This document shows, in pieces, positions 28,883 to 38,150 of a stretch of DNA of 64,000 nucleotides. The stretch covers positions 620,001 to 684,000 of the forward strand of contig NZ_RCWL01000001.1 of the NCBI RefSeq assembly GCF_003991195.1, in the 5' to 3' direction. The notes beneath the pieces were generated by a model. It was given only the letters and a program-made list of their open reading frames with translations, made no database searches and was not told the origin of the DNA. Position 1 is the first letter of the stretch. Every line of letters starts with the position of its first letter. The DNA is from Gynurincola endophyticus. Its GTDB lineage: Bacteria > Bacteroidota > Bacteroidia > Chitinophagales > Chitinophagaceae. A program made the position numbers and the translations under genes.

Positions 28883-30097
28883 ATGTTTAAGAATTTATTG
28901 GTTAGAGCGATTTACTTTTTGGCTATCGTTACGTCTTTAGCTGGATGTACATCCTCAAAAATGAGTACAAATACCGGAGATTTATCATCCGTTAAAGTTA
29001 GCTTTCAGCAAAAGAAAGACTATTTTAACAGCGATCAATCTGTGAAAATATCTAATCGCTTTGACGGTGCCCGGGTTGATGATCTGAAAGTGATCAACGA
29101 CTCTACTTTCGCCATTGTTGTCAAAGCAGAAAATACACCTGTTAATCCCAGCCCCTGGTATGCTTTTCAGATAACCAGTAAAAAAGAACGCAATCTCTAT
29201 TTTCAGTTAGAATATGAGAATGTTAAACATCGTTATCTGCCAAAGTATAGCCGTGATCTTAAAACATGGTTGTCTGTAGATACAGTTTATACGAACGAAC
29301 AAAAATCAGTAGCCAGTTTCTCAATGAAAGTTGATAAAGGAACTACTACCGTTTCTGCGCAGGAATTAATGACGAGTAAAGACAATCAAAAATGGGTAAA
29401 AGATATTGCCAGACTTCCGAATGTTGAGCAGTTTGTAATCGGCCATAGTTTAATGGGTAAACCATTATATGCGCTGAGAAATACCAACGCAACTTCTAAA
29501 AAAATTGTCTTTGTTATTTCACGTCAGCATCCGCCCGAAGTAACAGGCTACCTGGCTATGCAGGCTTTTGTGGAAAGAGTTTTAGGCTCTTCAGCCGCTG
29601 CTAAAAACTTTCAGCAAAATTTTGAATTGGTAGTTGTACCCATGATGAATCCGGACGGGGTAGATAATGGTCACTGGCGGCATAGTGTCGGAGGAGTGGA
29701 TTTAAACCGTGACTGGAAAGGTTTTGTTCAACCCGAAACAAAAGCTATTCGCGATTATGTGGCTACCAGAACGGAACAGGGAAACAAAGTATTGTTTTTT
29801 CTGGATTTCCATTCTACCTGGTATGATGTATTTTATGTAAATAAAGAAAACCCTGGCTCCCTTATTCCCGGTTTTGTTACAAAATGGCTACAAGGAATGG
29901 AAGAAGGACGTGATGGTTATAAAGCCAGAATTGAACCTTCCGGAAACGAAGGGGTTGTTTCAAAAGCATGGTTTAGCCGGGAACATCAGGCAGAAGCTGT
30001 TACTTATGAAGTCGGAGACCTTACTCCCAGAAACTATATATCCACTATTGGAATTTTAGCAGCTGACCAGATGATAAAACTGCTGTTAGAGAAATAA
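28883..30097 (+). CDS. M14-family zinc carboxypeptidase lipoprotein (AGBL/CCP-like)
   Basis: 404 residues; lipobox LAGC near residue 22. An N-terminal beta-rich domain (to about 155) precedes the M14 catalytic domain, as in cytosolic carboxypeptidases. Zinc ligands are seen in QHPPE (His and Glu) and LDFHST (His). VPMMNPDGVDNGHWR and GGVDLNRDW are typical of the CCP/AGBL subgroup, and the catalytic Glu is in VTYEVGD. Several members of this subgroup remove glutamate residues. Forms a two-gene unit with the preceding amidohydrolase-like gene. Confidence 0.85.
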   Translation: MFKNLLVRAIYFLAIVTSLAGCTSSKMSTNTGDLSSVKVSFQQKKDYFNSDQSVKISNRFDGARVDDLKVINDSTFAIVVKAENTPVNPSPWYAFQITSKKERNLYFQLEYENVKHRYLPKYSRDLKTWLSVDTVYTNEQKSVASFSMKVDKGTTTVSAQELMTSKDNQKWVKDIARLPNVEQFVIGHSLMGKPLYALRNTNATSKKIVFVISRQHPPEVTGYLAMQAFVERVLGSSAAAKNFQQNFELVVVPMMNPDGVDNGHWRHSVGGVDLNRDWKGFVQPETKAIRDYVATRTEQGNKVLFFLDFHSTWYDVFYVNKENPGSLIPGFVTKWLQGMEEGRDGYKARIEPSGNEGVVSKAWFSREHQAEAVTYEVGDLTPRNYISTIGILAADQMIKLLLEK

Positions 30098-30140
30098 AAA
30101 TATCGTTGTGTGATTTTTTGGTTTATCCACTTCGTTATTA

Positions 30141-30182
30141 CCCCCTTTCTGAAAGCGGTTTTTACAGAAAGGGGGATTTTTA
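30141..30182 (+). terminator. Rho-independent terminator after the carboxypeptidase gene
   Basis: A perfect 11-bp stem (30141-30151 CCCCCTTTCTG with 30165-30175) with a 13-nt loop, followed by ATTTTTATT. Confidence 0.92.
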
Positions 30183-30457
30183 TTGCCCGAAATATGGCTG
30201 CCAATACCTTTTGCGGCCATTAAAATCAGATTAATTTAAATTTGGTGGTGATCGTAATTTTTTGTATCTTAATACTATGAGGCCTACTAGTCACCATATA
30301 ATTTTTTCAACTACCTACATGCCTAGTAGCAATGCCTGCTTCTATAACAAACTGTATTACTTCTCCAACTATAAAGACTTTAATACCCTGGCCCCCCAAC
30401 CATAGCTTTGGGGGGATGATTCAAACTCCATTTTGTTTCATTTTTCAAGGGTTAATT
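30183..30457. other. non-coding stretch with a strong GC hairpin
   Basis: No gene seen. It holds an 8-bp inverted repeat at 30392-30399/30408-30415 (CCCCCCAA and TTGGGGGG, 8-nt loop). No T-run follows on either strand, so it does not look like a terminator. It ends 42 bp before a possible small ORF. Confidence 0.55.
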
Positions 30458-30706
30458 ATGTTAAGTATAAAGTCATTCTCTTATACCAATCAAATGATTA
30501 AGGGTATAGTATTATTACTAAATCTGGTGATTTTAGTAAAAGGGTTTTATAATGAGTATTATTATATAGGATTGTTGTTTTCGATTCCTGTTACCTGTAT
30601 TTTATTCCGCCGCCTGCGGCATCAGCATGATAATAACGACGGTAGGGGAACGGGAAAACATTCTTACCTGTATCAAAGACAGAATTTTAAAAAAACACAT
30701 CCTTAG
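30458..30706 (+). CDS. possible small membrane protein, unrecognised
   Basis: 82 codons from the ATG at 30458. The frame is open further upstream, but that part has no protein-like composition and crosses the GC hairpin. Two hydrophobic segments (IVLLLNLVILVKG and YYIGLLFSIPVTCILF) separated by a short turn are followed by a basic, polar tail. I do not recognise it. In favour: the ORF ends inside a perfect terminator hairpin that is otherwise unexplained. Against: no homologue is known to me and the codon use of the tail looks random. Confidence 0.4.
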   Translation: MLSIKSFSYTNQMIKGIVLLLNLVILVKGFYNEYYYIGLLFSIPVTCILFRRLRHQHDNNDGRGTGKHSYLYQRQNFKKTHP

Positions 30707-30720
30707 GATGTGTTTTTTTT
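30691..30720 (+). terminator. Rho-independent terminator
   Basis: A 12-bp stem (30691-30702 with 30706-30717) with loop TTA and eight T. It must end a transcript that starts between 30183 and 30690, which is the best evidence that the small ORF region is expressed. Confidence 0.9.
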
Positions 30721-30766
30721 GCTGGTATGCTTTTGGTTAAATTTATGGTGAAGCAATATTATTCTT

Positions 30767-31663
30767 ATGCATTACAAATCTTTAGGGAATACAGAAATTA
30801 AAGTGAGCGAACTGGCATTAGGTGCAATGTCTTTTCCCAACGACGAATCGGCGGTAAGAGATATTATTGATGAGGCGGTTGCGCACGGAATAAACTATAT
30901 AGATACTGCTGATCTCTACGAGAAGGGATTAAATGAAACACTCATTGGCAAAGTGATTCATGAAAAGAGAAAAAACCTGGTCGTCGCTACAAAAGTAGGC
31001 AACCGGTTTTCGCAGAACAAAGAAGGTTGGGAATGGGGACCGTCTAAAGATTATATTCTGAAGGCTGTTGAAGAGTCATTAAAGCGATTAAATACTGATT
31101 ATATCGACCTCTATCAATTGCACGGCGGAACACTGGAAGACCCTTTTGATGAAATTGTGGAGGCATTCGAATTACTGAAAAAACAGGGTAAAATAAGATA
31201 TTATGGAATATCTTCTATCCGCCCTGCTGTAATTCGTAAATATGCTGTTTCATCTGATATTGTTTCAGTGATGACGCAGTATAGTTTGCTCGACAGGCGG
31301 CCGGAGGAATCTGTTTTACCTTTACTCGAAGAACATAATATCAGTGTAATGGCCAGGGGAAGTCTGGCAAAAGGGTTACTGGTGAATAAACCGCCGGTTA
31401 CCTATCTGGATTATTCTGATGAAGATGTAAAACGATTACAGGATGTTATCCGGGCTGTTGTTAAAACTGACCTTACAGCGACCAGTGTTGCACTACAATT
31501 TGTATTGAGCCATCCGGCAATAACCAGTGCTGTTGTAGGTATCCGTACTACAGAACAGTTAACTGATGTATTGGCTTATCTGAAAAGTATACGGTTAACG
31601 GAAAAAGAACGTCGGGCCATTGCTTCTATTCTTCCGGTAAATAATTATAAAGAACATCAATAA
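30767..31663 (+). CDS. aldo/keto reductase
   Basis: 298 residues, a single NADPH-dependent TIM barrel of normal family length. The catalytic tetrad is visible: Asp and Tyr in NYIDTADLYEKG, Lys in VVATKVG and His in YQLHGG. The NADPH-binding end VVGIRTTEQLTDVL is intact. It resembles the group annotated as general stress or YajO/IolS-like reductases; the substrate is unknown. Single-gene unit between two terminators. Confidence 0.9.
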   Translation: MHYKSLGNTEIKVSELALGAMSFPNDESAVRDIIDEAVAHGINYIDTADLYEKGLNETLIGKVIHEKRKNLVVATKVGNRFSQNKEGWEWGPSKDYILKAVEESLKRLNTDYIDLYQLHGGTLEDPFDEIVEAFELLKKQGKIRYYGISSIRPAVIRKYAVSSDIVSVMTQYSLLDRRPEESVLPLLEEHNISVMARGSLAKGLLVNKPPVTYLDYSDEDVKRLQDVIRAVVKTDLTATSVALQFVLSHPAITSAVVGIRTTEQLTDVLAYLKSIRLTEKERRAIASILPVNNYKEHQ

Positions 31664-31692
31664 AAAAAGCACGCTATCAAGCGTGCTTTTTT
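31662..31692. terminator. bidirectional terminator between convergent genes
   Basis: A 13-bp stem with core AGCACGCT/AGCGTGCT, a 4-nt loop ATCA, an A-run before and a T-run after. It serves the aldo/keto reductase and the second efflux operon. Confidence 0.92.
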
Positions 31693-31725
31693 AGTATTTG
31701 GAGAACCTCATTTAAGCGATCCGTA

Positions 31726-34700
31726 TTATATTTTGCTATTGGCAATTTCCTGATCAATTGCTTCCTGCATTTTGGCTTCTTTTTGTATTTCTTTCAAACG
31801 TTTGCCATAAGCAATACGGGTGATGAGTACAAACAAAACAGGCACTACGAAGATGGCAAGTGTTGTTGCCGCAATCATACCACCCACAACCGTCCAGCCG
31901 ATTGTTTGTCTTGATACCGAAGCTGCACCGCTGGCAAATGCCAATGGTAAGGTACCTAAGATGAAGGCTAATGAAGTCATTACAATCGGGCGAAGACGCA
32001 GCGATACTGCCTGTAAGGTAGCATGTACCACATCAATTCCTCTGTCAACCCTTTCTTTTGCGTATTCGACAATCAGGATGGCGTTTTTAGCGGCCAAACC
32101 AATCAGGGTAACCAAACCGATTTGTGCATAAACGTTATTGTCGAGATTCGGTAAGAAGGTTAATGTTAGAATCGAACCGAATGCTCCGATCGGTACGGCA
32201 AATAATACAGAGAACGGAATAGACCAGCTCTCATACAATGCTGCCAGGAATAAGAACACGAATACAATTGAAACGGTGAATACAATGACTGTACTATCAC
32301 CGGCTTTGATTTCCTCTCTACTCATACCTGAGAATTCATAGCCGTAACCTTGCGGTAATACTTCAGCGGCTACTTCTCTCAGCGCCTCAATTGCCTGTCC
32401 GCTACTGTAACCTGGTGCAGGAGATCCGTTGATCTCAATAGAGCGGTAAAGATTATAGTGCGAAATCACTGAAGGGTGCTCCACAAGTGTAGCATTCACC
32501 AGGGTGTTTACAGGAATCATATTTCCGGCTCTGTTACGTACATAGTAGTTTTTCAGATTGTCGAGACTGGCTCTGAAGTTACTGTCTGCCTGTGCCATTA
32601 CACGGAAGTTTCTACCATAAATATTGAAATCATTTACATAAGAAGATCCCAGCAGGGTAGAAATGGTAGAGTAAACGTCGTTTACTCCTACTCCTAATTT
32701 CATTGCTTTTTCTCTGTCAACATCAATTCTGTAAGAAGGTGTTTTCGTAGAGAAGAAAGTATAAGCCATTCCGATTTCAGGACGAGCATTTGCTTTAGCC
32801 AGAAACTCATAAGCAAGGCTTTCGAAGTCTTTAATCGGATCGGTTGAAGTGGTTTGTTGTAACACGATATTAAATCCGGCAGTGGCACCTAAACCCGGAA
32901 TGGCCGGTGGTGCAATAGCGAGCACACGTGCTTCTTTAATATCAGCAGTTTTCGCCATGATCTGCTGAATCACACTTTGTACGTGTTGTTCTTTAGATTT
33001 ACGGTCGTCCCAATGTTTTAAACTGACGAACATAGTACCTGCATTCGATTTGGTAGAGAAGTTGATGATGTTCAACCCGGCCATACCCCCAACGTTTTGT
33101 ACGGCAGGAATATCTCTTACCCGTTGCATAATATCGAGCAACATATTTACACTTCTGGTGGTTGAGGTACCTTCAGGCATTTCGTATGTTACGAAAAGTC
33201 TGCCCTCATCTTCAATCGGAATAAAGCCGGATGGTTTTGTTTTAAATAGCCAGATCAGACCTACGAATAAACAAACCATCATTACTACTACATATGGCGT
33301 ATGACGAATCCATTTACCTACGCCTAATGTATAAGAGCGGGTAATTTTACCGAATATTCTATTGAAGCCGGCAAAAAATTTATCGAGTAAATTTTGTTTG
33401 TCGCCGGGTGCTTTAGACGGTTTCAGCATCAGGCTACACAGAGCTGGTGTTAACGACAATGCCACGAATGCAGAAATTAACACCGATATGGCAATGGTAA
33501 TGGCAAACTGTTGATAAAGCCGCCCTACGATACCGGGTATGAATCCAACCGGAACGAATACCGCAGCAAGAATTAATGCGATAGCGATTACCGGTCCGGA
33601 GATATCCTTCATTGCCTTTTTAGTAGCTTCTTTGGGCGAGAGCTTTTCATGATCGATATAGTGCTGCACGGCCTCCACTACCACAATGGCATCATCTACC
33701 ACAATACCGATAGCCAATACGAAGGCAAACAAAGTAAGTGTGTTGATGGTGAAGTCGAAAGGAATAAAGAAAATGAAAGTACCTAACAGTGATACCGGAA
33801 TAGCCAGTAAAGGAATTAAGGTAGCTCTCCAGCTCTGTAAGAAAAGGAATACTACAATTGTTACCAGTATCAATGCTTCGAGTAAGGTATGCATTACTTC
33901 GTTGATCGACACTTTTACTACCGACGCCGTTTCTAATGTAACGGTATAGTCAAGGTCTTTCGGGAAGTTCTTTTTCAGATTATCCAAAGCACTGATCACT
34001 CCTTCATAGGTATCCAGTGCATTGGCGCCGGGTGCCTGATAAAGTAATAAGAAAGCTGCAGGTTTTCCGTTTACAAAAGAGTTATTGGCATAAGTGAATT
34101 TTCCTAATTCAACACTGGCCACATCTTTTAAATAAACGATAGATCCATCCTGAGGATTATTTCTTACAATGATATTTTCAAATTGATCAACTGTATTGAG
34201 ACGGCTGTTGGTGAGTACGCTATACTCAAACGCCTGTTCACTGGCTTGTGGTGTACCACCCAGCGTACCTGCTGCTACCTGTAAGTTTTGTGAACTAAGC
34301 GCTGCTGTGATTTCGGAAGGAGTCAGGTTCAATGCGGCGAGTTTAGCCGGATTCATCCAGATTCTCATACCAAAGTCATCACCGCGTGCAAATAAGTCAC
34401 CCACCCCTTTTACCCTCAATAAGGCATCTTTCAGATAAATGTTGGCATAGTTACCCAGAAAGGTTGCATCGTGTGTACCATTCGGAGAGTAAAGAGTCAA
34501 CACCATCATGATACTGGGGTTACGCTTTCTTACGGTAAGGCCTAATCTTTTTACCAGATCGGGTAATGTTGGTTCTGCTACCGACGCACGGTTTTGTACG
34601 TCAAGTGTTGCAATGTCGATATTTGTACCGATATCAAAGTTTACGGTGATGCTCGACATTCCACTGCTGGTACTGTTACTGGTAATATAAGTAATACCCG

Positions 34701-34920
34701 GGGTACCGTTTACCTGGGTTTCAATAGCTGTGGTAGTGGTTTGCTCAACAGTTTCTGCATCGGCACCGGTATAGTTACCCGAGATCGAAACGGTTGGCGG
34801 CGTGATATCCGGATATTGTGCTACCGGTAAATTCATCATCGCAATAATTCCCACCAATACAATAACGATGGAAATAACGATGGCAGTTACCGGCCGTTTT
34901 ATAAAAGTATCTGCGATCAT
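31726..34920 (-). CDS. RND-family efflux pump, HAE1 type (AcrB-like)
   Basis: 1064 residues, full length for the AcrB group. The start MIADTFIKRPVTAIVISIVI and VAQYPDITPPTVSISGNYTG are close to the classic hydrophobe/amphiphile exporters. The TM4 proton relay is in GIVVDDAIVVVEAVQHY, and the repeat half has LAAKNAILIVEYA. Likely exports drugs, dyes or bile-salt-like compounds, but this is family knowledge only. It is the last gene of the second TetR-TolC-MFP-RND operon and clearly differs in sequence from the pump at 13143-16289. Confidence 0.94.
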   Translation of the reverse strand: MIADTFIKRPVTAIVISIVIVLVGIIAMMNLPVAQYPDITPPTVSISGNYTGADAETVEQTTTTAIETQVNGTPGITYITSNSTSSGMSSITVNFDIGTNIDIATLDVQNRASVAEPTLPDLVKRLGLTVRKRNPSIMMVLTLYSPNGTHDATFLGNYANIYLKDALLRVKGVGDLFARGDDFGMRIWMNPAKLAALNLTPSEITAALSSQNLQVAAGTLGGTPQASEQAFEYSVLTNSRLNTVDQFENIIVRNNPQDGSIVYLKDVASVELGKFTYANNSFVNGKPAAFLLLYQAPGANALDTYEGVISALDNLKKNFPKDLDYTVTLETASVVKVSINEVMHTLLEALILVTIVVFLFLQSWRATLIPLLAIPVSLLGTFIFFIPFDFTINTLTLFAFVLAIGIVVDDAIVVVEAVQHYIDHEKLSPKEATKKAMKDISGPVIAIALILAAVFVPVGFIPGIVGRLYQQFAITIAISVLISAFVALSLTPALCSLMLKPSKAPGDKQNLLDKFFAGFNRIFGKITRSYTLGVGKWIRHTPYVVVMMVCLFVGLIWLFKTKPSGFIPIEDEGRLFVTYEMPEGTSTTRSVNMLLDIMQRVRDIPAVQNVGGMAGLNIINFSTKSNAGTMFVSLKHWDDRKSKEQHVQSVIQQIMAKTADIKEARVLAIAPPAIPGLGATAGFNIVLQQTTSTDPIKDFESLAYEFLAKANARPEIGMAYTFFSTKTPSYRIDVDREKAMKLGVGVNDVYSTISTLLGSSYVNDFNIYGRNFRVMAQADSNFRASLDNLKNYYVRNRAGNMIPVNTLVNATLVEHPSVISHYNLYRSIEINGSPAPGYSSGQAIEALREVAAEVLPQGYGYEFSGMSREEIKAGDSTVIVFTVSIVFVFLFLAALYESWSIPFSVLFAVPIGAFGSILTLTFLPNLDNNVYAQIGLVTLIGLAAKNAILIVEYAKERVDRGIDVVHATLQAVSLRLRPIVMTSLAFILGTLPLAFASGAASVSRQTIGWTVVGGMIAATTLAIFVVPVLFVLITRIAYGKRLKEIQKEAKMQEAIDQEIANSKI

Positions 34921-34951
34921 CTTAATTTACTTTAGAATTTTCCCAATGTGA

Positions 34952-36067
34952 TTAGTTTTCCTGAGGAGCAATTAAACTACCTTCTCTTAATTTTTGTACG
35001 CCTTGCGTAACAATGGTTTCTCCTGCGCTTAATCCATCTTCGATAATGATAGTTCCACCAATCTCTCTGCCTGTTTTAATTTTTCTTTGTTCTACCGTAT
35101 TGTCTTCTTTCACTACAAAAACAAAGAAAGAACCTAATTGCTCAACAACTGCTTTAAACGGAATAATTACATATTCGTTGGCATCGGTAGCTTTCACATT
35201 TAAGTTACCGTACATGCCGGGTTTCAATAAATGATTTCTGTTAGGGAAATCAAGTCTTACCCTGATTGTTCCGGTTGCCGGATCAACTGCACGGTCAATT
35301 ACTGAAATAACACCGGGGTTAGCATATTTTTCTTTTCCGAATGTTAACTGGAAAGTACTATCGGAAGTCTTATTTTTTTCCTGATATAGTTTATTGAAAC
35401 GATACACCTGTGATTGATCGATAAAGATATCTACAGCGATCGGATCGTCTGTTGAAACAGTGTTCAGAATGGTTTGTCCTGCACTTACAGGAGAACCGGT
35501 TTTCACGTTTGAAATACCGATTGTTCCGTCAAACGGAGCGGTAATATTCGTATAACGAACATTGGTTTGAACGGCTTTTATATTTGCTTTTGCGGCCTCT
35601 ACCTGTTTTTGTGCAGCAGCTAAAGCAGCATCTGCATTATCCACCAGTTGTTTGGCAATCGCATCATTTTTATCCAGCTCGTGATAACGGTCAGCATCTT
35701 TTTGTGCTTTGATCATATTCGCTTCCTGTACCGCCAGATTTGCAACTGCCTGCTGATAAGTTGCTTCATACATTTGCTGGTCAATACTGTACAGTAATTG
35801 CCCTTTTCTCACTTTTGCTCCATCTTTAAAATGGATACCAGTGATAAAACCGTTTACCTGTGGGCGTAATTCAATTTGATTTAAAGGTGTTACTGATGCC
35901 GGATATTCATCAAAATAACTGGCAGAAGAGGTGGCTACCTTTTCTACAGTGACCGGAACGGCCTGTGGAGCGGCTGCAGCCGGGTTGGCAGCAGGTTTGT
36001 CTTTACAGGCAGCCAGGCTAAGCCCCGCTAATATGACTAAACTATAAGAAAATTTATTGAGGTTCAT
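34952..36067 (-). CDS. efflux RND periplasmic adaptor lipoprotein (AcrA/MexA-like)
   Basis: 371 residues. The lipoprotein signal MNLNKFSYSLVILAGLSLAAC gives a lipid-anchored adaptor, as in AcrA. Then come an Ala/Pro-rich linker, the lipoyl half-motif GFITGIHFKDGAKVRKGQLL, a long coiled-coil hairpin (about 100-165), FDGTIGISNVKTGSPVSAGQ and a beta barrel. Lies 18 bp after the TolC-type gene and 31 bp before the pump gene. Confidence 0.93.
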   Translation of the reverse strand: MNLNKFSYSLVILAGLSLAACKDKPAANPAAAAPQAVPVTVEKVATSSASYFDEYPASVTPLNQIELRPQVNGFITGIHFKDGAKVRKGQLLYSIDQQMYEATYQQAVANLAVQEANMIKAQKDADRYHELDKNDAIAKQLVDNADAALAAAQKQVEAAKANIKAVQTNVRYTNITAPFDGTIGISNVKTGSPVSAGQTILNTVSTDDPIAVDIFIDQSQVYRFNKLYQEKNKTSDSTFQLTFGKEKYANPGVISVIDRAVDPATGTIRVRLDFPNRNHLLKPGMYGNLNVKATDANEYVIIPFKAVVEQLGSFFVFVVKEDNTVEQRKIKTGREIGGTIIIEDGLSAGETIVTQGVQKLREGSLIAPQEN

Positions 36068-36085
36068 TGTTGCAATTAATTATGA

Positions 36086-37426
36086 TTAATAAACTAAAGT
36101 TCCAAGGGCTTTTTGTACATCTACTTTACTCGATAGTACTAAATAGAGTGCATTGTAAAAATTAATACGGGCATTTCTTAAATCTGTTTCCGAGTTAATC
36201 ACTTCCAGATAAGTTTTGATACCATTTTTATATTGTAAATCGATTACATCATAAACTTCCTGTGCTAACTGGAGATTTTCTTTCAGTGCCAGATAATTGG
36301 CAAGGTTAGATTTGTAATTTGCTTTTGCCTGTACATACTCATTGTTGATACTATTTTTTAAATCTTTCAGATTGTTTTCAATAGTATTCAATTGTAGCTG
36401 GGCAATATCAATATTGTACTTTCTTTTTCCTCCCTGGAAAAGTGGTACTGCAACGGTGATCGCGGCAAAAGAGTTGGTTAATGCACGGTCATACAATTTA
36501 CCAAAGTCGTTATTCAGGAAGTTGAAGTTGTAAGCACCGGATGCATAAACATCAGGAATAAAACTCCACTTATTGTATTTCACATTCGCTTCCTGCAAAC
36601 GCTTCTGCGTCATTAACTGTTGAAATTCGATTCTACGTTCGTATGAGTAATTCACCGTAGTATCAAGTAAAATTTCTGCTTCCAGCGCCACACTGTCATA
36701 TACAACAGCTAACGGATGTTCTGTAGGATACCCCATCAGGTATTTTAACAGTGTTTCTCTTGCCAATACGTCTTCTCTTCGTGCTGCTAACAATGCTTTT
36801 GAATTATTCAGGGCAATGGTAGCTCTTTTGTAATCCGTTTTGTCGGTAATACCGGCTTTGTATTGATTATTGGCATCTTGTAATGAACGCTCCAGACGGG
36901 TAATGTCTCCTTCAGTTACCCTGACTTGTTGAGCACTGGCCAATAAACTGTAAAACGCCTTTGTTACATCCGCTACGAGGTCAACCTTTGTAGCAAAAGT
37001 TGTTTGACGCGCCATATCCCTCACTACATTTTTGGTAGAAGAAGCCAGTAAGGCATCTCTGTTAAAAATGTTCTGACGCGCGGTAAAGGATGCAGTCGAA
37101 GTGTTCTCAACACCTAAACGCATCACCTGACCATTAAAGAAAGTCGGCTGAACTTCAAAATTGTGTTGTAATAAATAACTGAAATTCAGTTGAGGAAACC
37201 AGTCTGCTAATTTTGCTCTGATAGTTTTTTCAGTAGACGATTCATTCAGAAACGCATTTTGTAATCTCGGTTGATTGCGCAAGGCAAAATTTACCGCATC
37301 ATTGAGTGCGATTGTAGAAGGAAGCGTATCACTTTCAGTTTGAGCAAACAGACCAAGGGAAATACCGGAAAATACCAGCGCCATCCCGATGCTCTTACTC
37401 CATTTGTTGTGCAAGTGTACTTTCAT
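36086..37426 (-). CDS. TolC-family outer-membrane efflux channel
   Basis: 446 residues; signal peptide (GMALVFSGISLGLFAQ) and two efflux-channel repeats with long helices (NLQLAQEVYDVIDLQYKNG near the end). It forms the outer-membrane duct of the second RND exporter. It follows the TetR gene by 54 bp. It shares the family pattern but not close sequence with the channel at 17387-18775. Confidence 0.92.
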   Translation of the reverse strand: MKVHLHNKWSKSIGMALVFSGISLGLFAQTESDTLPSTIALNDAVNFALRNQPRLQNAFLNESSTEKTIRAKLADWFPQLNFSYLLQHNFEVQPTFFNGQVMRLGVENTSTASFTARQNIFNRDALLASSTKNVVRDMARQTTFATKVDLVADVTKAFYSLLASAQQVRVTEGDITRLERSLQDANNQYKAGITDKTDYKRATIALNNSKALLAARREDVLARETLLKYLMGYPTEHPLAVVYDSVALEAEILLDTTVNYSYERRIEFQQLMTQKRLQEANVKYNKWSFIPDVYASGAYNFNFLNNDFGKLYDRALTNSFAAITVAVPLFQGGKRKYNIDIAQLQLNTIENNLKDLKNSINNEYVQAKANYKSNLANYLALKENLQLAQEVYDVIDLQYKNGIKTYLEVINSETDLRNARINFYNALYLVLSSKVDVQKALGTLVY

Positions 37427-37480
37427 GCTTGTCGATTTGTACTTTTATCTCCGAATCAGGGTTTAAATTGATAATTCTTC

Positions 37481-38071
37481 TTATTTTTTATGAATGCTTT
37501 CCCAGCTTATTTCAAAGATTTGAGTCATGATGGTTTCATCCATGGTTGTAAGCCCTTTTAATGCACATTTTACCGTCGAAATGATACAGCCGTACAAAAC
37601 AATTGAGATCAATGTAGTGTCTAACTGTCTTATTATATCAACTTTCTTACCCTCCTCAATGAGGGCTCTGAACTGCACAAAAAACGGACTTTCCACAATG
37701 CCATCGTCTTTCTCTTTTTGAGCATAGGGGGAGTTGCTATACTGCTCGAGATACCACAGATAGCGGGGATGCTCGAAGAAAAACTTGGCAAGGGCAATCC
37801 AACCGTTTTTAAACCGGTCATAATAGTTTAAATCTTGAAACTCAGGCCTGAAAAAGTTGTCGTGAATTGATTGACGAATCTCTTTGGCTGTTTGAATCAT
37901 TAAATCTTCTTTACTCTCGAAATAATGATAAATGGTTCCTGCGGCTACTCCGGCATTTTTGGCCACTAAACTCATCGGAGTACCTTGAATACCATATTCA
38001 TAGATGAGGGAAAGCATGCTTTGCATAATAGCCTGTTTCTTACAGGCTACATCTTTCGATTGAACGTTCAT
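37481..38071 (-). CDS. TetR/AcrR-family repressor of the second efflux operon
   Basis: 196 residues. The helix-turn-helix TPMSLVAKNAGVAAGTIYHY (about 31-50) and FESKEDLM are typical; the C-terminal half is a helical ligand domain. Its ATG overlaps a perfect 10-bp palindrome, which fits autorepression. First gene of the operon and most likely its controller. Confidence 0.92.
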   Translation of the reverse strand: MNVQSKDVACKKQAIMQSMLSLIYEYGIQGTPMSLVAKNAGVAAGTIYHYFESKEDLMIQTAKEIRQSIHDNFFRPEFQDLNYYDRFKNGWIALAKFFFEHPRYLWYLEQYSNSPYAQKEKDDGIVESPFFVQFRALIEEGKKVDIIRQLDTTLISIVLYGCIISTVKCALKGLTTMDETIMTQIFEISWESIHKK

Positions 38072-38083
38072 TCAACAAAGGTA
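38061..38083 (-). promoter_or_regulatory. promoter -7 element and palindromic operator of the second efflux operon
   Basis: TGAACGTTCA (38061-38070) is a perfect palindrome overlapping the start codon of the TetR gene. Just upstream on the minus strand TACCTTTG (plus 38076-38083) is an exact TAnnTTTG element. The arrangement of -7 element, operator and start codon copies that of the first efflux operon, with a different palindrome. Confidence 0.55.
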
Positions 38084-38150
38084 ATCAATATTTTTTATGC
38101 ATATGTTAAAGCTTGATCGTCATTTGTTAACAAGAAATGTTAAAAAAAGT

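Noticed and set aside
13143-38071. Recent tandem duplication of the efflux operons
   Set aside because: The corresponding proteins differ clearly in length, anchoring and sequence, and unrelated loci lie between them, so only an old relationship remains possible.
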